NCBI GenBank assembly: GCA_900549995.1
Contig: URQQ01000010.1
Coordinates: 1-64,000, forward strand
DNA length: 64,000 bases
Reading direction: 5' to 3'
Origin: an uncultured Lachnospiraceae bacterium
Lineage (GTDB): Bacteria > Bacillota > Clostridia > Lachnospirales > Lachnospiraceae
A model generated the notes under the pieces. It was not told the DNA's origin and did no database searches. It worked only from the letters and a program-made list of their open reading frames with translations. The translations under genes and the position numbers were made by a program. Below, one piece after another: positions 45,600 through 53,229 of the stretch; positions within the stretch are counted from its first letter, which is position 1, and each line of letters opens with the position of its first letter.

Positions 45600-46196
45600 A
45601 TGGGAGATTTTTTTGAAGATTTAGGGAAGAAGATCACGGAAACAGCCGATATGATCACGAAAAAGACAGAAAGGGTCATGGAGATTCAGAAACTGCAGAA
45701 CCAGATCAGGAACCTTGAGAGAGCGAATGAAAGAGATCTGAGAGACCTTGGAAGAATGGTATTTGTGGCATATAAGACCGATGGGGATGTCAAAGAACCA
45801 TATCATGAATTATGTGAGAATCTGAAACAGAGAGAAGAAATGATAGAAGATCTTAAAAATCAGCTGGAAGAGCTGCGCGGAAGCGGCAAATGCCCGGAAT
45901 GTAATGCCACAGTCCAGGATGATATGGCATTTTGCCCACAGTGTGGTGCAAAGCTTGTGAAGGAGACACCGGAAGACGATATTTTCGAAGATGAAAGTGT
46001 TGTTTCGGAAACAGCTGCCGAAGAGACCGCTGATGAGGCAGGCAAAGAAGCAGATGAGAACTGTACGTGCAGCAAGGACGGGGAAAACAGCTGTGACTGC
46101 GGATGTGGATGTGATAAAGAAGAGGCTCAGGAAAGCTGTAAACCAGAAGAAGCGGAAGAAACCTGCGAAAAAAAGGAATGTGAAAGCGGTGAGTAG
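45600..46196 (+). CDS. Zinc-ribbon coiled-coil protein with Cys-rich acidic tail
   Basis: This 198-residue protein has an N-terminal helical coiled-coil region (about 1-95). One zinc ribbon follows (CPECNATVQDDMAFCPQCG, about 100-118). The tail of about 80 residues is rich in Glu and Cys (CTCSKDGENSCDCGCGCDKE). The tail may bind metal but has no recognisable family. No membrane segment is seen. I start at 45600 because AAGGAGAAATTAC precedes it. It lies between the subtilase and the signal peptidase II homologue, which begins directly after its stop. The role is unknown. Confidence 0.75.
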   Translation: MGDFFEDLGKKITETADMITKKTERVMEIQKLQNQIRNLERANERDLRDLGRMVFVAYKTDGDVKEPYHELCENLKQREEMIEDLKNQLEELRGSGKCPECNATVQDDMAFCPQCGAKLVKETPEDDIFEDESVVSETAAEETADEAGKEADENCTCSKDGENSCDCGCGCDKEEAQESCKPEEAEETCEKKECESGE

Positions 46197-46667
46197 ATGG
46201 CAGCAATAATCTGTGTAGCTGCAGCCTGTCTGCTTCTTGTGCTCGATCTGACTGTAAAACAGCATATTGAAAATCATATGGGTGACAGAGAGGAGCGGGA
46301 AATTCTAAACGGAAAGGTTCTGCTTCGCAAGGTACATAATGAAGGTCTGATGCTGAACGCATTGGATCAGCACCCGAAAGCAGTGAAACTGCTGAATGGG
46401 ACAGCGGGAGTGATACTTCTTCTGTATTACATATGGCTGCTCATGAGAAAAGGACATTTCGTAAAGAAGGCGGGAGCCGCACTTATGACGGGAGGCGCTT
46501 TCAGTAATCTTTATGACCATATGGTTAGAGGATATGTCGTTGACTATTTCGGATTCAAAACGAAATGGAAGAAAGTGACGGATGTTACATTTAATCTCGC
46601 TGATATTTTTATATTTGCCGGCGGAATTATCATTATATTGACGTCCGTATTTACAAAGAAAAAATAA
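46197..46667 (+). CDS. lspA: Signal peptidase II (LspA) homologue
   Basis: This 156-residue membrane protein has four hydrophobic segments and the LspA blocks: DLTVKQHIE, VHNEG and GGAFSNLYDHMVRGYVVDYF. FNLADIFIFAGG follows. The two catalytic Asp residues (VVDYF, FNLAD) are in place. LspA removes the signal peptide of prolipoproteins in the membrane. The usual QN.G and GN..DR sequences deviate a little (NEG, SNLYDH), so it may be a second, divergent paralogue. Its ATG touches the stop of the zinc-ribbon gene. Confidence 0.83.
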   Translation: MAAIICVAAACLLLVLDLTVKQHIENHMGDREEREILNGKVLLRKVHNEGLMLNALDQHPKAVKLLNGTAGVILLLYYIWLLMRKGHFVKKAGAALMTGGAFSNLYDHMVRGYVVDYFGFKTKWKKVTDVTFNLADIFIFAGGIIIILTSVFTKKK

Positions 46668-46679
46668 GCCCGGCTAGTG

Positions 46680-46712
46680 CCGCAGCATGGAGAAATCCTG
46701 CTGCGGTATTTT
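46680..46712 (+). terminator. Hairpin after lspA
   Basis: CCGCAGCA pairs with TGCTGCGG around 11 nt and is followed by TATTTTG. Confidence 0.6.
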
Positions 46713-46775
46713 GTAGTATAACGCGGAAAACGGGGTATGATATAGATATAGGTATAGGGGGAAAGGAGGAATACA

Positions 46776-47243
46776 ATGCAGAAGGAAGAAATACTGGAAG
46801 AGATTCTGTCATATTACAGTACCAGGGAAAAGGAACTGAATCAGGAGGAACTGGTTGAGATGCTGCGGGAAATTCAGGAAGTTTTTGGGTGTATCAGCAA
46901 GGATATCCAGGAACAGGCAGCCAGGTATCTGAACATAAATCTATCTATGATTGAGAATCTGATCCGGCTGTATCCAAGTCTGAAGGCATCCGAATCACGT
47001 CATACAATCACGGTGTGTATGGGAAGGCAGTGTCAGATGAAAGGGAGCGCGGAGATTATGGCAGCGGCAGAGAAGGTGTCAGGAGCCGGCAAGGGAGAGA
47101 CATCGAAGGACGGGCGGTTTTCACTGACCCAGAGAAGCTGCCTGAAGCATTGCCGGACTGCACCGAATCTGATGGTGGATGATGATTTATATACATTTGT
47201 AAAACCGGGAGATATCGAAAGAATTTTAAAGAAATACAAATAA
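46776..47243 (+). CDS. NuoE-like [2Fe-2S] thioredoxin-fold protein
   Basis: This 155-residue protein matches NADH dehydrogenase subunit E and the equivalent small subunit of NAD-dependent hydrogenases and formate dehydrogenases. It has an N-terminal helical domain (about 1-70). The thioredoxin-like domain holds the Fe-S ligands CMGRQC and SCLKHC. The spacing is that of a binding site for one [2Fe-2S] cluster. No NuoF-like flavoprotein or catalytic subunit is adjacent, so its partner must be elsewhere or it works alone. GGAAAGGAGG precedes the ATG. Confidence 0.85.
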   Translation: MQKEEILEEILSYYSTREKELNQEELVEMLREIQEVFGCISKDIQEQAARYLNINLSMIENLIRLYPSLKASESRHTITVCMGRQCQMKGSAEIMAAAEKVSGAGKGETSKDGRFSLTQRSCLKHCRTAPNLMVDDDLYTFVKPGDIERILKKYK

Positions 47244-47244
47244 A

Positions 47245-47289
47245 AAAGTCCCACTCTATATGCACCTTAAGTGCAGAGAGTGGGACTTT
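47245..47289. terminator. Terminator after the NuoE-like gene
   Basis: AAAGTCCCACTCT pairs exactly with AGAGTGGGACTTT. A-rich and T-rich edges suit both this gene and the convergent csp gene. Confidence 0.85.
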
Positions 47290-47304
47290 CAGATCAAGTT
47301 TCAA

Positions 47305-47508
47305 TTATGCCGGCATTACATTAACAGCCTGAAGTCCTCTGTTGCCTTCCTGAACTTCATAAGTTACAGCCTGACCTTCGTCTAAAGTTTTGAATCCTTC
47401 AGATGCGATTCCTGAGAAATGTACGAATACGTCTTCTCCTGTAGCGTCATTTGTGATAAATCCGAAACCTTTCTGTGCGTTAAACCATTTAACTGTACCG
47501 TTATTCAT
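47305..47508 (-). CDS. Cold-shock protein (CspA family)
   Basis: This 67-residue OB-fold protein has RNP1 KGFGFIT and RNP2 VFVHF. It binds single-stranded RNA and DNA and acts as an RNA chaperone after cold shock. The opening NNGTVKWFNAQKGFGFI is the family standard. AAGGGAGGTACCTATC precedes the ATG. A long leader of about 130 nt with a perfect hairpin lies between its promoter and the gene, as is common in cold-regulated csp genes. Confidence 0.96.
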   Translation of the reverse strand: MNNGTVKWFNAQKGFGFITNDATGEDVFVHFSGIASEGFKTLDEGQAVTYEVQEGNRGLQAVNVMPA

Positions 47509-47563
47509 GATAGGTACCTCCCTTTAAAATACTTGTATCTTTGAAACGTTGAAAATAAAAAAT

Positions 47564-47614
47564 CACATATTTTTGTAAGAAATTAAACGTCTTAATTGCT
47601 TACAAAAATATGTG
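47564..47614 (-). promoter_or_regulatory. Leader hairpin of the csp gene
   Basis: CACATATTTTTGTAAG (47564-47579) pairs exactly with CTTACAAAAATATGTG (47599-47614); an inner AATTAA/TTAATT extends the stem. In the minus-strand RNA it is followed by ATTTTTTATTTTC, so it can act as a weak, temperature-sensitive terminator or thermometer. Confidence 0.7.
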
Positions 47615-47644
47615 AATCCAATACAACATTTAAAATACAAATAA

Positions 47645-47673
47645 ATACTAGCATGGAAAGCGTAAAAAGTCAA
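47645..47673 (-). promoter_or_regulatory. csp promoter
   Basis: On the minus strand TTGACT (plus 47668-47673) and TAGTAT (plus 47645-47650) are 17 bp apart. Confidence 0.75.
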
Positions 47674-47736
47674 GATCAGCGGTAAAAAATAATTTGATCT
47701 GCGCGGCTTTTTTGTGGATGATTGAACTTTAATTCA

Positions 47737-47766
47737 TTGATTTGTATTGATTATCAATGTTATTAT
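47737..47766 (+). promoter_or_regulatory. Promoter of the lipoprotein gene
   Basis: TTGATT (47737-47742) and TATTAT (47761-47766) have an 18-bp spacer, which contains the odd dyad ATTGAT-T-ATCAAT (47746-47758). Confidence 0.5.
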
Positions 47767-47805
47767 AGAGATAAGAAAAAGTGATGATCGGAGGTGCAGG
47801 GGGGT

Positions 47806-48612
47806 ATGAAGAAAATTTTTTTATTAGAATTAATGGTAATGATGCTGGTATTAGCCGGATGCAGCACAGAAAAAAGGAACGATGACAAGAATGAGGATCT
47901 GTCATGGCTTGATGGAGTTCTTCAATCGGAAGATGAGATAAAATATAATGAGATTGAAGTAACTTCCTTAAAGGTATACGAGGATGGAACACAAGAAAAA
48001 GGTATCATGAAATATGAGATCGATCACAAAAATAATCGAATTCATATGAAGAGTGATGGTGACACTGGTGAATTAGAAATATACTATCAGCTGAAAGACG
48101 ATGAGAAGGCAGACATGTATCTGCTTGTGGAAGACGGAAAATACCAGAAAAGTGAAGATGTTCCAATTAGTCAGACACAGATCAGCAGTATTCAGAATTT
48201 GGAGACAATTTCCGGAGAATCAGAGGAATTTTCCTATGTAAAAGAAGAGGCAGTAAAAGGGGAAGAAGCTATTGTTGTGAAGCGGTTAAAAAAAGAGGTG
48301 CCCTATACAGCGAAAACGATGATTGAGGATGGAATTTTTACGGAAACGCAGATCGAATCAGAAAAAAATTTAAAAGAGGCATTCGATAAGATTGAAAAGG
48401 GGGTTGAAGAGTATTATTGGTTTTCAAAGAAAAACCATAAACTGATAAAACAGGAGATTGTAAACACGCCTCTTGCGGTCATTGACTATTATATCAATGA
48501 GTCTCTGCAGTCTGGCGGGGAAGAAGATAGGCAGCCGGCAGAATGGACCGCTGTTTATATACGGAATGTAAATGAAGAACTTTCAGAAATTGAACTGCCG
48601 AAGGACAGCTAG
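47806..48612 (+). CDS. Putative lipoprotein of unknown function
   Basis: This 268-residue protein starts MKKIFLLELMVMMLVLAGC, a lipoprotein signal peptide with the lipidated Cys at residue 19. The mature part is hydrophilic and charged, with predicted beta-strand alternation (KYNEIEVTSLKVYEDGTQEKG) and no named domain I recognise. The layout resembles the DUF-type outer-face lipoproteins of Firmicutes that bind sugars or stress signals, but this is only a resemblance. GGAGGTGCAGGGGGG precedes the ATG at 47806. It is monocistronic between its promoter and a terminator. Confidence 0.72.
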   Translation: MKKIFLLELMVMMLVLAGCSTEKRNDDKNEDLSWLDGVLQSEDEIKYNEIEVTSLKVYEDGTQEKGIMKYEIDHKNNRIHMKSDGDTGELEIYYQLKDDEKADMYLLVEDGKYQKSEDVPISQTQISSIQNLETISGESEEFSYVKEEAVKGEEAIVVKRLKKEVPYTAKTMIEDGIFTETQIESEKNLKEAFDKIEKGVEEYYWFSKKNHKLIKQEIVNTPLAVIDYYINESLQSGGEEDRQPAEWTAVYIRNVNEELSEIELPKDS

Positions 48613-48631
48613 AAAAAGCAGATAGCGTTAA

Positions 48632-48668
48632 AATACAGCAGGTACACCCCAGCGTACCTGCTGTATTT
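48632..48668. terminator. Bidirectional terminator
   Basis: AATACAGCAGGTAC pairs with GTACCTGCTGTATT around 8 nt, between the lipoprotein gene and the convergent dehydrogenase gene. Confidence 0.85.
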
Positions 48669-48675
48669 TGGCCAA

Positions 48676-49620
48676 TTATGAATGATTTTCTTTGAAAAAT
48701 TCTTCGATCTGTCCCTGGATAATATTCATCAGCTTCGTTCTGGATTCCACACTTGCCCAGCCGATATGTGGGGTGATCAGGAGCTTGCTTTTATCCTTCA
48801 CTGAAAGCAGAGGACAGTCAGAAGCCATAGGTTCTTTGCGCAGTACATCAAGTCCGGCTGCACCTATGATACCGCTGTTCAGGGCATCGCAGAGAGCAGA
48901 TTCGCAGACAATGGGGCCGCGGCCAAGATTCAGGAAGATACAGTGTTTTTTCATTTTTGCAAATGCATCCGCATCGATCAGGTTTTCGGTATCCTGATTC
49001 AGTGGTGCGTGTACGGAGATAATGTCTGAGGAGGAAAGAAGTTCATCAAAAGTAACCTGCTGGTAGCCCTCCTGGGGGCTGCGCCCGGAAGCGGAATAAT
49101 AGATCACGTTGGCTCCAAACATCCCGGCGATATCCGCCACACGTCTGCCGATATTGCCAAGCCCTATGATTCCCCAGGTCTGCCCCTGAAGCTGATGAAA
49201 TCTTTCGCTGAAATGGGTAAAGATCGTGTCGTTGATATAACGGCCGCTCTTGACATAATTGTCATAATAACTCAAATGCTCCATCAGATAGAACAGCATG
49301 GCAAAGGTATGCTGTGCCACACTTTCAGTAGAGTAACCGGCGACATTCCGCCAGGCGATATTATGGCTTTCGAGATAATCTTTGTCGAGATTATTCGTTC
49401 CGGTGGCTGTGACGCACACCAGCTTCAGATGGCTGGCTGTTCCGATGGTAGATTCGTTGATTTCTGCTTTATTGAGGATAATGACATCTGCGTCTTTTAC
49501 ACGTTCTGGTATCTCAGCGGAAGTGGTGAAATCATAGCGGGTAACTTCACCAAGTCTGTCAAAACCTGATAAATCAATATCTTCGCCGATGGATTTGGCA
49601 TCTAAAAATACAAGTTTCAT
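48676..49620 (-). CDS. D-isomer-specific 2-hydroxyacid dehydrogenase
   Basis: This 314-residue NAD-dependent oxidoreductase has the family GLGNIGRRVADIAGMFG nucleotide loop, LNLGRGPIVCESAL (catalytic-Arg region), the conserved Glu in AGLDVLRKEP and the catalytic His in PHIGWAS. It reduces 2-keto acids such as hydroxypyruvate, glyoxylate or phenylpyruvate. Closest in appearance are glycerate dehydrogenases, but the substrate is not decided by sequence. AAGGAGGCCATAAAAA precedes the ATG. A near-consensus promoter lies upstream. Confidence 0.9.
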   Translation of the reverse strand: MKLVFLDAKSIGEDIDLSGFDRLGEVTRYDFTTSAEIPERVKDADVIILNKAEINESTIGTASHLKLVCVTATGTNNLDKDYLESHNIAWRNVAGYSTESVAQHTFAMLFYLMEHLSYYDNYVKSGRYINDTIFTHFSERFHQLQGQTWGIIGLGNIGRRVADIAGMFGANVIYYSASGRSPQEGYQQVTFDELLSSSDIISVHAPLNQDTENLIDADAFAKMKKHCIFLNLGRGPIVCESALCDALNSGIIGAAGLDVLRKEPMASDCPLLSVKDKSKLLITPHIGWASVESRTKLMNIIQGQIEEFFKENHS

Positions 49621-49652
49621 TTTTTATGGCCTCCTTGATATGTATTAAGACC

Positions 49653-49681
49653 ATTATTGCGGACATGACTATGATTGTCAA
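49653..49681 (-). promoter_or_regulatory. Promoter of the 2-hydroxyacid dehydrogenase gene
   Basis: On the minus strand TTGACA (plus 49676-49681) and AATAAT (plus 49653-49658) are 17 bp apart. Confidence 0.65.
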
Positions 49682-49696
49682 GAAAGGGTTGCATGT

Positions 49697-49726
49697 TTGA
49701 CAAACAGCCCATGTGGGTTCTATAAT
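49697..49726 (+). promoter_or_regulatory. nudC promoter
   Basis: TTGACA (49697-49702) and TATAAT (49721-49726) are 18 bp apart; the palindrome CCCATGTGGG fills the spacer. Confidence 0.75.
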
Positions 49727-49781
49727 AGAAATCATATGAAAAGTCCTCTGTTGGAGGAAATACCGGATAAGGAGATAAGGA

Positions 49782-50621
49782 ATGATACAGGATATTGCAC
49801 CGCATATTTATTCGAATGAGTTTAAGAATATACCGCCTCAAAAGGATAGTTATATATTGTTTTTTCAGGATCACAAGATTCTGACAGTGAAGCAGAAAGA
49901 TGGAGAGACTGGATTTCCGAGGTTACAGGAATTGGAAGAACTAAATGATGGATTGTACGAGGACAGCATTTATCTGTTTTCCATTGATGAAGACAGATTT
50001 TATCTGGCAGATGATATCAGCTATCCTCCGCTTGCACAGTTTGAGATGGTGAATACACAGGAGTTTCGGACGATGAAGCCTCTTCACATGGCATTTGCGG
50101 GAATTACAGGGTTCCAGCTCTATAATTGGTACCGTTCCAGAAGATACTGCGGAGGCTGCGGCAAACGGATGGTGTCTGATGACAAAGAACGGATGGTGAA
50201 ATGCCCCAAATGCGGACAGATGGAATACCCGAAAATTTGTCCGGCAGTGATTGTTGGCATTACCCACGGGAACCGTCTGCTGATGTCAAAATATGCCGGG
50301 AGAGAGTATAAAAAATATGCTCTGATAGCCGGATTTAACGAGATAGGAGAAAGTATTGAAGATACTGTCAGAAGAGAAGTGATGGAAGAAGTCGGACTGA
50401 AGGTGAAAAATATCCGTTATTATAAGAGCCAGCCATGGTCATTTACAGATACACTGTTGATGGGCTTTTTCTGCGATCTGGACGGAGAAGAGGAGATTAC
50501 TCTGGACAGAGAAGAACTGGCGATGGCAGAGTGGTTTGAAAGGGAAGATATTCCGGTGACGGAGAAAAATATCAGCTTGACGAATGAAATGATTATAAAA
50601 TTCAAAAATGGCGAAGTGTAA
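49782..50621 (+). CDS. nudC: NAD(+)/NADH pyrophosphatase or RNA deNADding enzyme
   Basis: This 279-residue Nudix enzyme has a variable N-terminal domain and a zinc ribbon with CGGCGKRM and CPKCGQ. The Nudix box starts GFNEIGESIEDTVRREVMEE and ends VGL. Just after it, SQPWSF is the NADH-pyrophosphatase signature. The family splits NADH into NMNH and AMP and removes NAD caps from RNA 5' ends. AAGGAGATAAGGA precedes the ATG. A promoter and a terminator frame it as one gene. Confidence 0.92.
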   Translation: MIQDIAPHIYSNEFKNIPPQKDSYILFFQDHKILTVKQKDGETGFPRLQELEELNDGLYEDSIYLFSIDEDRFYLADDISYPPLAQFEMVNTQEFRTMKPLHMAFAGITGFQLYNWYRSRRYCGGCGKRMVSDDKERMVKCPKCGQMEYPKICPAVIVGITHGNRLLMSKYAGREYKKYALIAGFNEIGESIEDTVRREVMEEVGLKVKNIRYYKSQPWSFTDTLLMGFFCDLDGEEEITLDREELAMAEWFEREDIPVTEKNISLTNEMIIKFKNGEV

Positions 50622-50643
50622 CAGAAAAAGAATACGCAGGGTG

Positions 50644-50672
50644 TTGACATTTCCAGTTTTCACGGCTATACT
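50644..50672 (+). promoter_or_regulatory. Strong promoter just before a terminator
   Basis: TTGACA (50644-50649) and TATACT (50667-50672) have a 17-bp spacer. The start of transcription (about 50679) lies only a few bases before the hairpin terminator that follows. Confidence 0.7.
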
Positions 50673-50684
50673 GATTAACAGAAG

Positions 50685-50729
50685 AGCATTTGCGATTATA
50701 TCTACATATAATTTGCAGGTGCTTTTTTT
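50685..50729 (+). terminator. Intrinsic terminator
   Basis: AGCA..TGC.ATTATAT pairs with ATATAAT..GCA..TGCT with two small internal loops and loop CTAC, then seven T. It could end nudC, or an RNA of about 50 nt from the promoter at 50644. Confidence 0.8.
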
Positions 50730-50730
50730 G

Positions 50731-50890
50731 TGCTGACAATGAGTCGAATAGATTCGTGCTTGCACGAAAATCTATTCGACGAATGTCCATCACTGAACAG
50801 CTATGCTGTGAAGTGATGGTGTCAGCAGGGATCGAGTTTACTCGATCCCTGACAATGAGCCGAATGGCTTCGTGCCTGCACGGGTTAGCG
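50731..50890. repeat. Composite palindromic element before the YitT gene
   Basis: The 328-bp gap holds a highly structured element. TGCTGACA (50731-50738) pairs with TGTCAGCA (50820-50827) and encloses two hairpins. Hairpin A is GTCGAATAGATT with AATCTATTCGAC (50743-50780). Hairpin B is CCATCACT with AGTGATGG (50787-50819), with tandem G-A pairs and an inner ACAGC/GCTGT. A third perfect hairpin AGGGATCGAG/CTCGATCCCT follows at 50827-50850. A second, diverged copy of the first 34 bp begins at 50849 (30 of 34 identical). It could be a dispersed palindromic repeat or a leader RNA. Confidence 0.8.
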
Positions 50891-50949
50891 ATGCATTTTA
50901 CATAGAAACGGTAACTTTGGGGAATAAAAAAGGAAAGGAAGGTTTATAA

Positions 50950-51801
50950 ATGAAGAGAAATTATAAAGAAATTGGGGTTGACATTTTAGTTGATTTTGTC
51001 GGTGGAATGCTCATTGCAGTGGGGATCTATAATTTTGCAGTGAAAGCAGGATTTCCGATGACTGGATTTTCAGGAATTGCGTTGATATTTTATCACGTGT
51101 TTGGTCTGCCGATCGGTACAATGACAATGCTTCTGAATATCCCGGTTGTACTGTTGTGCTACAAACTGCTTGGAAGGCAGTTCTTTCTTGTGTCACTGAA
51201 GACGATGATTATATCTTCTGTTCTGATGGACGTTGTGGCGCCGATGCTGCCGGTATATACCGGAGACCGGATGCTTGCTGCGATATGTACCGGTGTGTTG
51301 TCAGGACTTGGATATGCCATGATCTATATGAGAGGTTCTTCTACAGGAGGCGCTGATTTTATTATTATGGCGATGAAAGCTTTGAAGCCGCATATGTCAA
51401 TCGGACAGATCGCATTTGGAATTGATTTTCTGATTATCATTGCAGGAGGATTTATCTACAAGGAAGTGGATGGAATTATCTACGGTCTGATTGTTACTTT
51501 TATTCTGTCTGCGGTTGTAGATAAAGTTATGTATGGAATAGATTCTGGTAAAATGACATTGATTGTCACCAAGAGGGGTGACGAAATTGCCACTGCGATT
51601 GATGAATATTCCGGAAGAGGTTCTACTATTCTGAAGGGGGAAGGAAGTTATTCCAAGGAAGAGAAGCAGGTCGTGATGTGTGCATGCAATAATAAACAGA
51701 TGTACACGATCAGAAAGAAAGTAAAAGAACTTGATCCGAAGGCATTTACTGTAATTATGGAGTCAAATGAAGTGGTCGGAGAAGGGTTTAAAGATAAATA
51801 G
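50950..51801 (+). CDS. YitT family membrane protein
   Basis: This 283-residue protein has five to six N-terminal transmembrane helices of the YitT type (DFVGGMLIAVGIYNFAVKAGFPMTGFSG; here split over helices 1-2). A C-terminal cytoplasmic DUF2179 domain follows (about 205-283, GRGSTILKGEGSYS). YitT proteins are widespread in Firmicutes and proposed as small-solute transporters; the substrate is unknown. GGAAAGGAAGG precedes the ATG. The structured repeat lies directly upstream and may affect its expression. Confidence 0.9.
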   Translation: MKRNYKEIGVDILVDFVGGMLIAVGIYNFAVKAGFPMTGFSGIALIFYHVFGLPIGTMTMLLNIPVVLLCYKLLGRQFFLVSLKTMIISSVLMDVVAPMLPVYTGDRMLAAICTGVLSGLGYAMIYMRGSSTGGADFIIMAMKALKPHMSIGQIAFGIDFLIIIAGGFIYKEVDGIIYGLIVTFILSAVVDKVMYGIDSGKMTLIVTKRGDEIATAIDEYSGRGSTILKGEGSYSKEEKQVVMCACNNKQMYTIRKKVKELDPKAFTVIMESNEVVGEGFKDK

Positions 51802-51812
51802 CATATATAAGA

Positions 51813-51859
51813 AGAGCGGTGTAAGATAGAGTAATTTCTATTCCTGCACCGCTCTTTTT
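51813..51859. terminator. Bidirectional terminator
   Basis: AGAGCGGTG pairs with CACCGCTCT, with an inner ATAGA/TCTAT, then TTTTT; between the YitT gene and convergent pepT. Confidence 0.82.
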
Positions 51860-51867
51860 CGTTGTTG

Positions 51868-53085
51868 TTATTTTGCGTAAAGTTTTACAAGTTCTACAAT
51901 TACGTCTGTAGCTTTGTCCATACCTTCTACGGTAGCATGTTCATAAGGTCCATGGTATCCGTGTCCGCCGGTTCCGAGGTTCGGGCATGGAAGGCCTTTG
52001 AAACTTAACTGGCATCCGTCTGTGCCGCCGCGGATCGGAATTACATTCGGCTCTACTTCAGCAGCTTCGCAAGCAAGTTTCGCGTTGTCGATCAGGTGCA
52101 TACAGTCTTTGATGATGCATGCCATATTTTTATACTGTTCGATGAAAGTAAGTTTTACAGTACCTTCGCCCCATTTCTGATTCATATCTTTTTCAATCAG
52201 GCGGAGTGTATTTTTACGTGCTTCGAAGAATTCATCATTGTGGTCACGGACAATATAATGAAGGTGAGCGCTGGCAACCTCTCCGTCCATGCTCATAAGG
52301 TGATAGAACCCTTCATATCCTTCGGTTCCTCTTGGAGTTTCGAATCCTGGAAGCATAGAGTTGATCTCCATTGCTACAAGGCTTGCGTTGATCATTGTAT
52401 CTTTGCTGGAGCCAGGATGTACATTAAATCCTGTGATTTCGAAGTTTGCTTTGCACGCATTGAAATTCTCGAACTGGATTTCACCTTCTCCGTCTCCGTC
52501 CAGAGTGTATCCGAAGTCTGCGCCGAATTCTTCTACATTAAAGTGAGAAGCGCCTGTTCCGATTTCCTCATCCGGTGTAAATGCTACACAGATCTTACCA
52601 TGAGGAATATTTTCATTGATGACGCGTTCCAGCATTGTCATGATTTCTGCGATTCCGGCTTTGTCATCAACACCAAGTACTGTTGTACCGTCAGAGGTAA
52701 TCAAAGTACGTCCTTTTAAACCTGGAAGATGTGGAAAATCTTTTACTGTCAGTGTGCGGCCGCTGTTCCCCAAACACAGGTCTCCACCGTCATAGTTTTC
52801 CGTGATTACAGGTACAATATCATGATCACAGAAATCAGATACCGTATCCATATGTGCAATAAATCCTAATTTTGTTTTGTCTTCATATCCCGGCGTTGCA
52901 GGAAGAGAAGCGTATACGTAGCAGTTACCGTCGTCATGTGCGTCGGAAAGCCCAAGTTCTTTTAATTCCTCCACAAGTATTTTCGCCAGATCAAACTGAC
53001 ATTTGGATGACGGAACTGTTTCACTGTTCTCATCACTTGGCGTGCGGACTACAACGTAGTTCAGTAATCTTTCATAAGCTCTCAT
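51868..53085 (-). CDS. pepT: Peptidase T
   Basis: This 405-residue M20 metallopeptidase removes the N-terminal residue of tripeptides. Zinc and catalytic blocks are FIAHMDTVSDF (first metal His and Asp), GDDKAGIAE-like GVDDKAGIAEIM, TPDEEIGTG (catalytic Glu) and the late IRGGTDGCQLSFKGLPCPNLGTGG. The length is normal. Starts at 53094, 53091 or 53085 are in frame; I prefer 53085 because the AAAGGGG site is then about 10 nt away. A TTGTTA-N17-TATAAT promoter lies upstream. Confidence 0.93.
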   Translation of the reverse strand: MRAYERLLNYVVVRTPSDENSETVPSSKCQFDLAKILVEELKELGLSDAHDDGNCYVYASLPATPGYEDKTKLGFIAHMDTVSDFCDHDIVPVITENYDGGDLCLGNSGRTLTVKDFPHLPGLKGRTLITSDGTTVLGVDDKAGIAEIMTMLERVINENIPHGKICVAFTPDEEIGTGASHFNVEEFGADFGYTLDGDGEGEIQFENFNACKANFEITGFNVHPGSSKDTMINASLVAMEINSMLPGFETPRGTEGYEGFYHLMSMDGEVASAHLHYIVRDHNDEFFEARKNTLRLIEKDMNQKWGEGTVKLTFIEQYKNMACIIKDCMHLIDNAKLACEAAEVEPNVIPIRGGTDGCQLSFKGLPCPNLGTGGHGYHGPYEHATVEGMDKATDVIVELVKLYAK

Positions 53086-53128
53086 TTTCATCATTCCCCT
53101 TTCATTTTATCGAGCTGAAACTATCTCT

Positions 53129-53157
53129 ATTATAGCCAATGTACCAGAAGATAACAA
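53129..53157 (-). promoter_or_regulatory. pepT promoter
   Basis: On the minus strand TTGTTA (plus 53152-53157) and TATAAT (plus 53129-53134) are 17 bp apart. Confidence 0.72.
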
Positions 53158-53229
53158 GCTTAATTTGTGTAAAATCACAGTACCGGGAAGGCGGCCTGGG
53201 GCAGGTCCTGTCATTCGTCTTTCCGGGGT

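Noticed and set aside
47746..47758. FNR-like site ATTGATTATCAAT before the lipoprotein gene
   Set aside because: The half-sites are separated by one base, whereas FNR sites need four; it is a short AT-rich palindrome.
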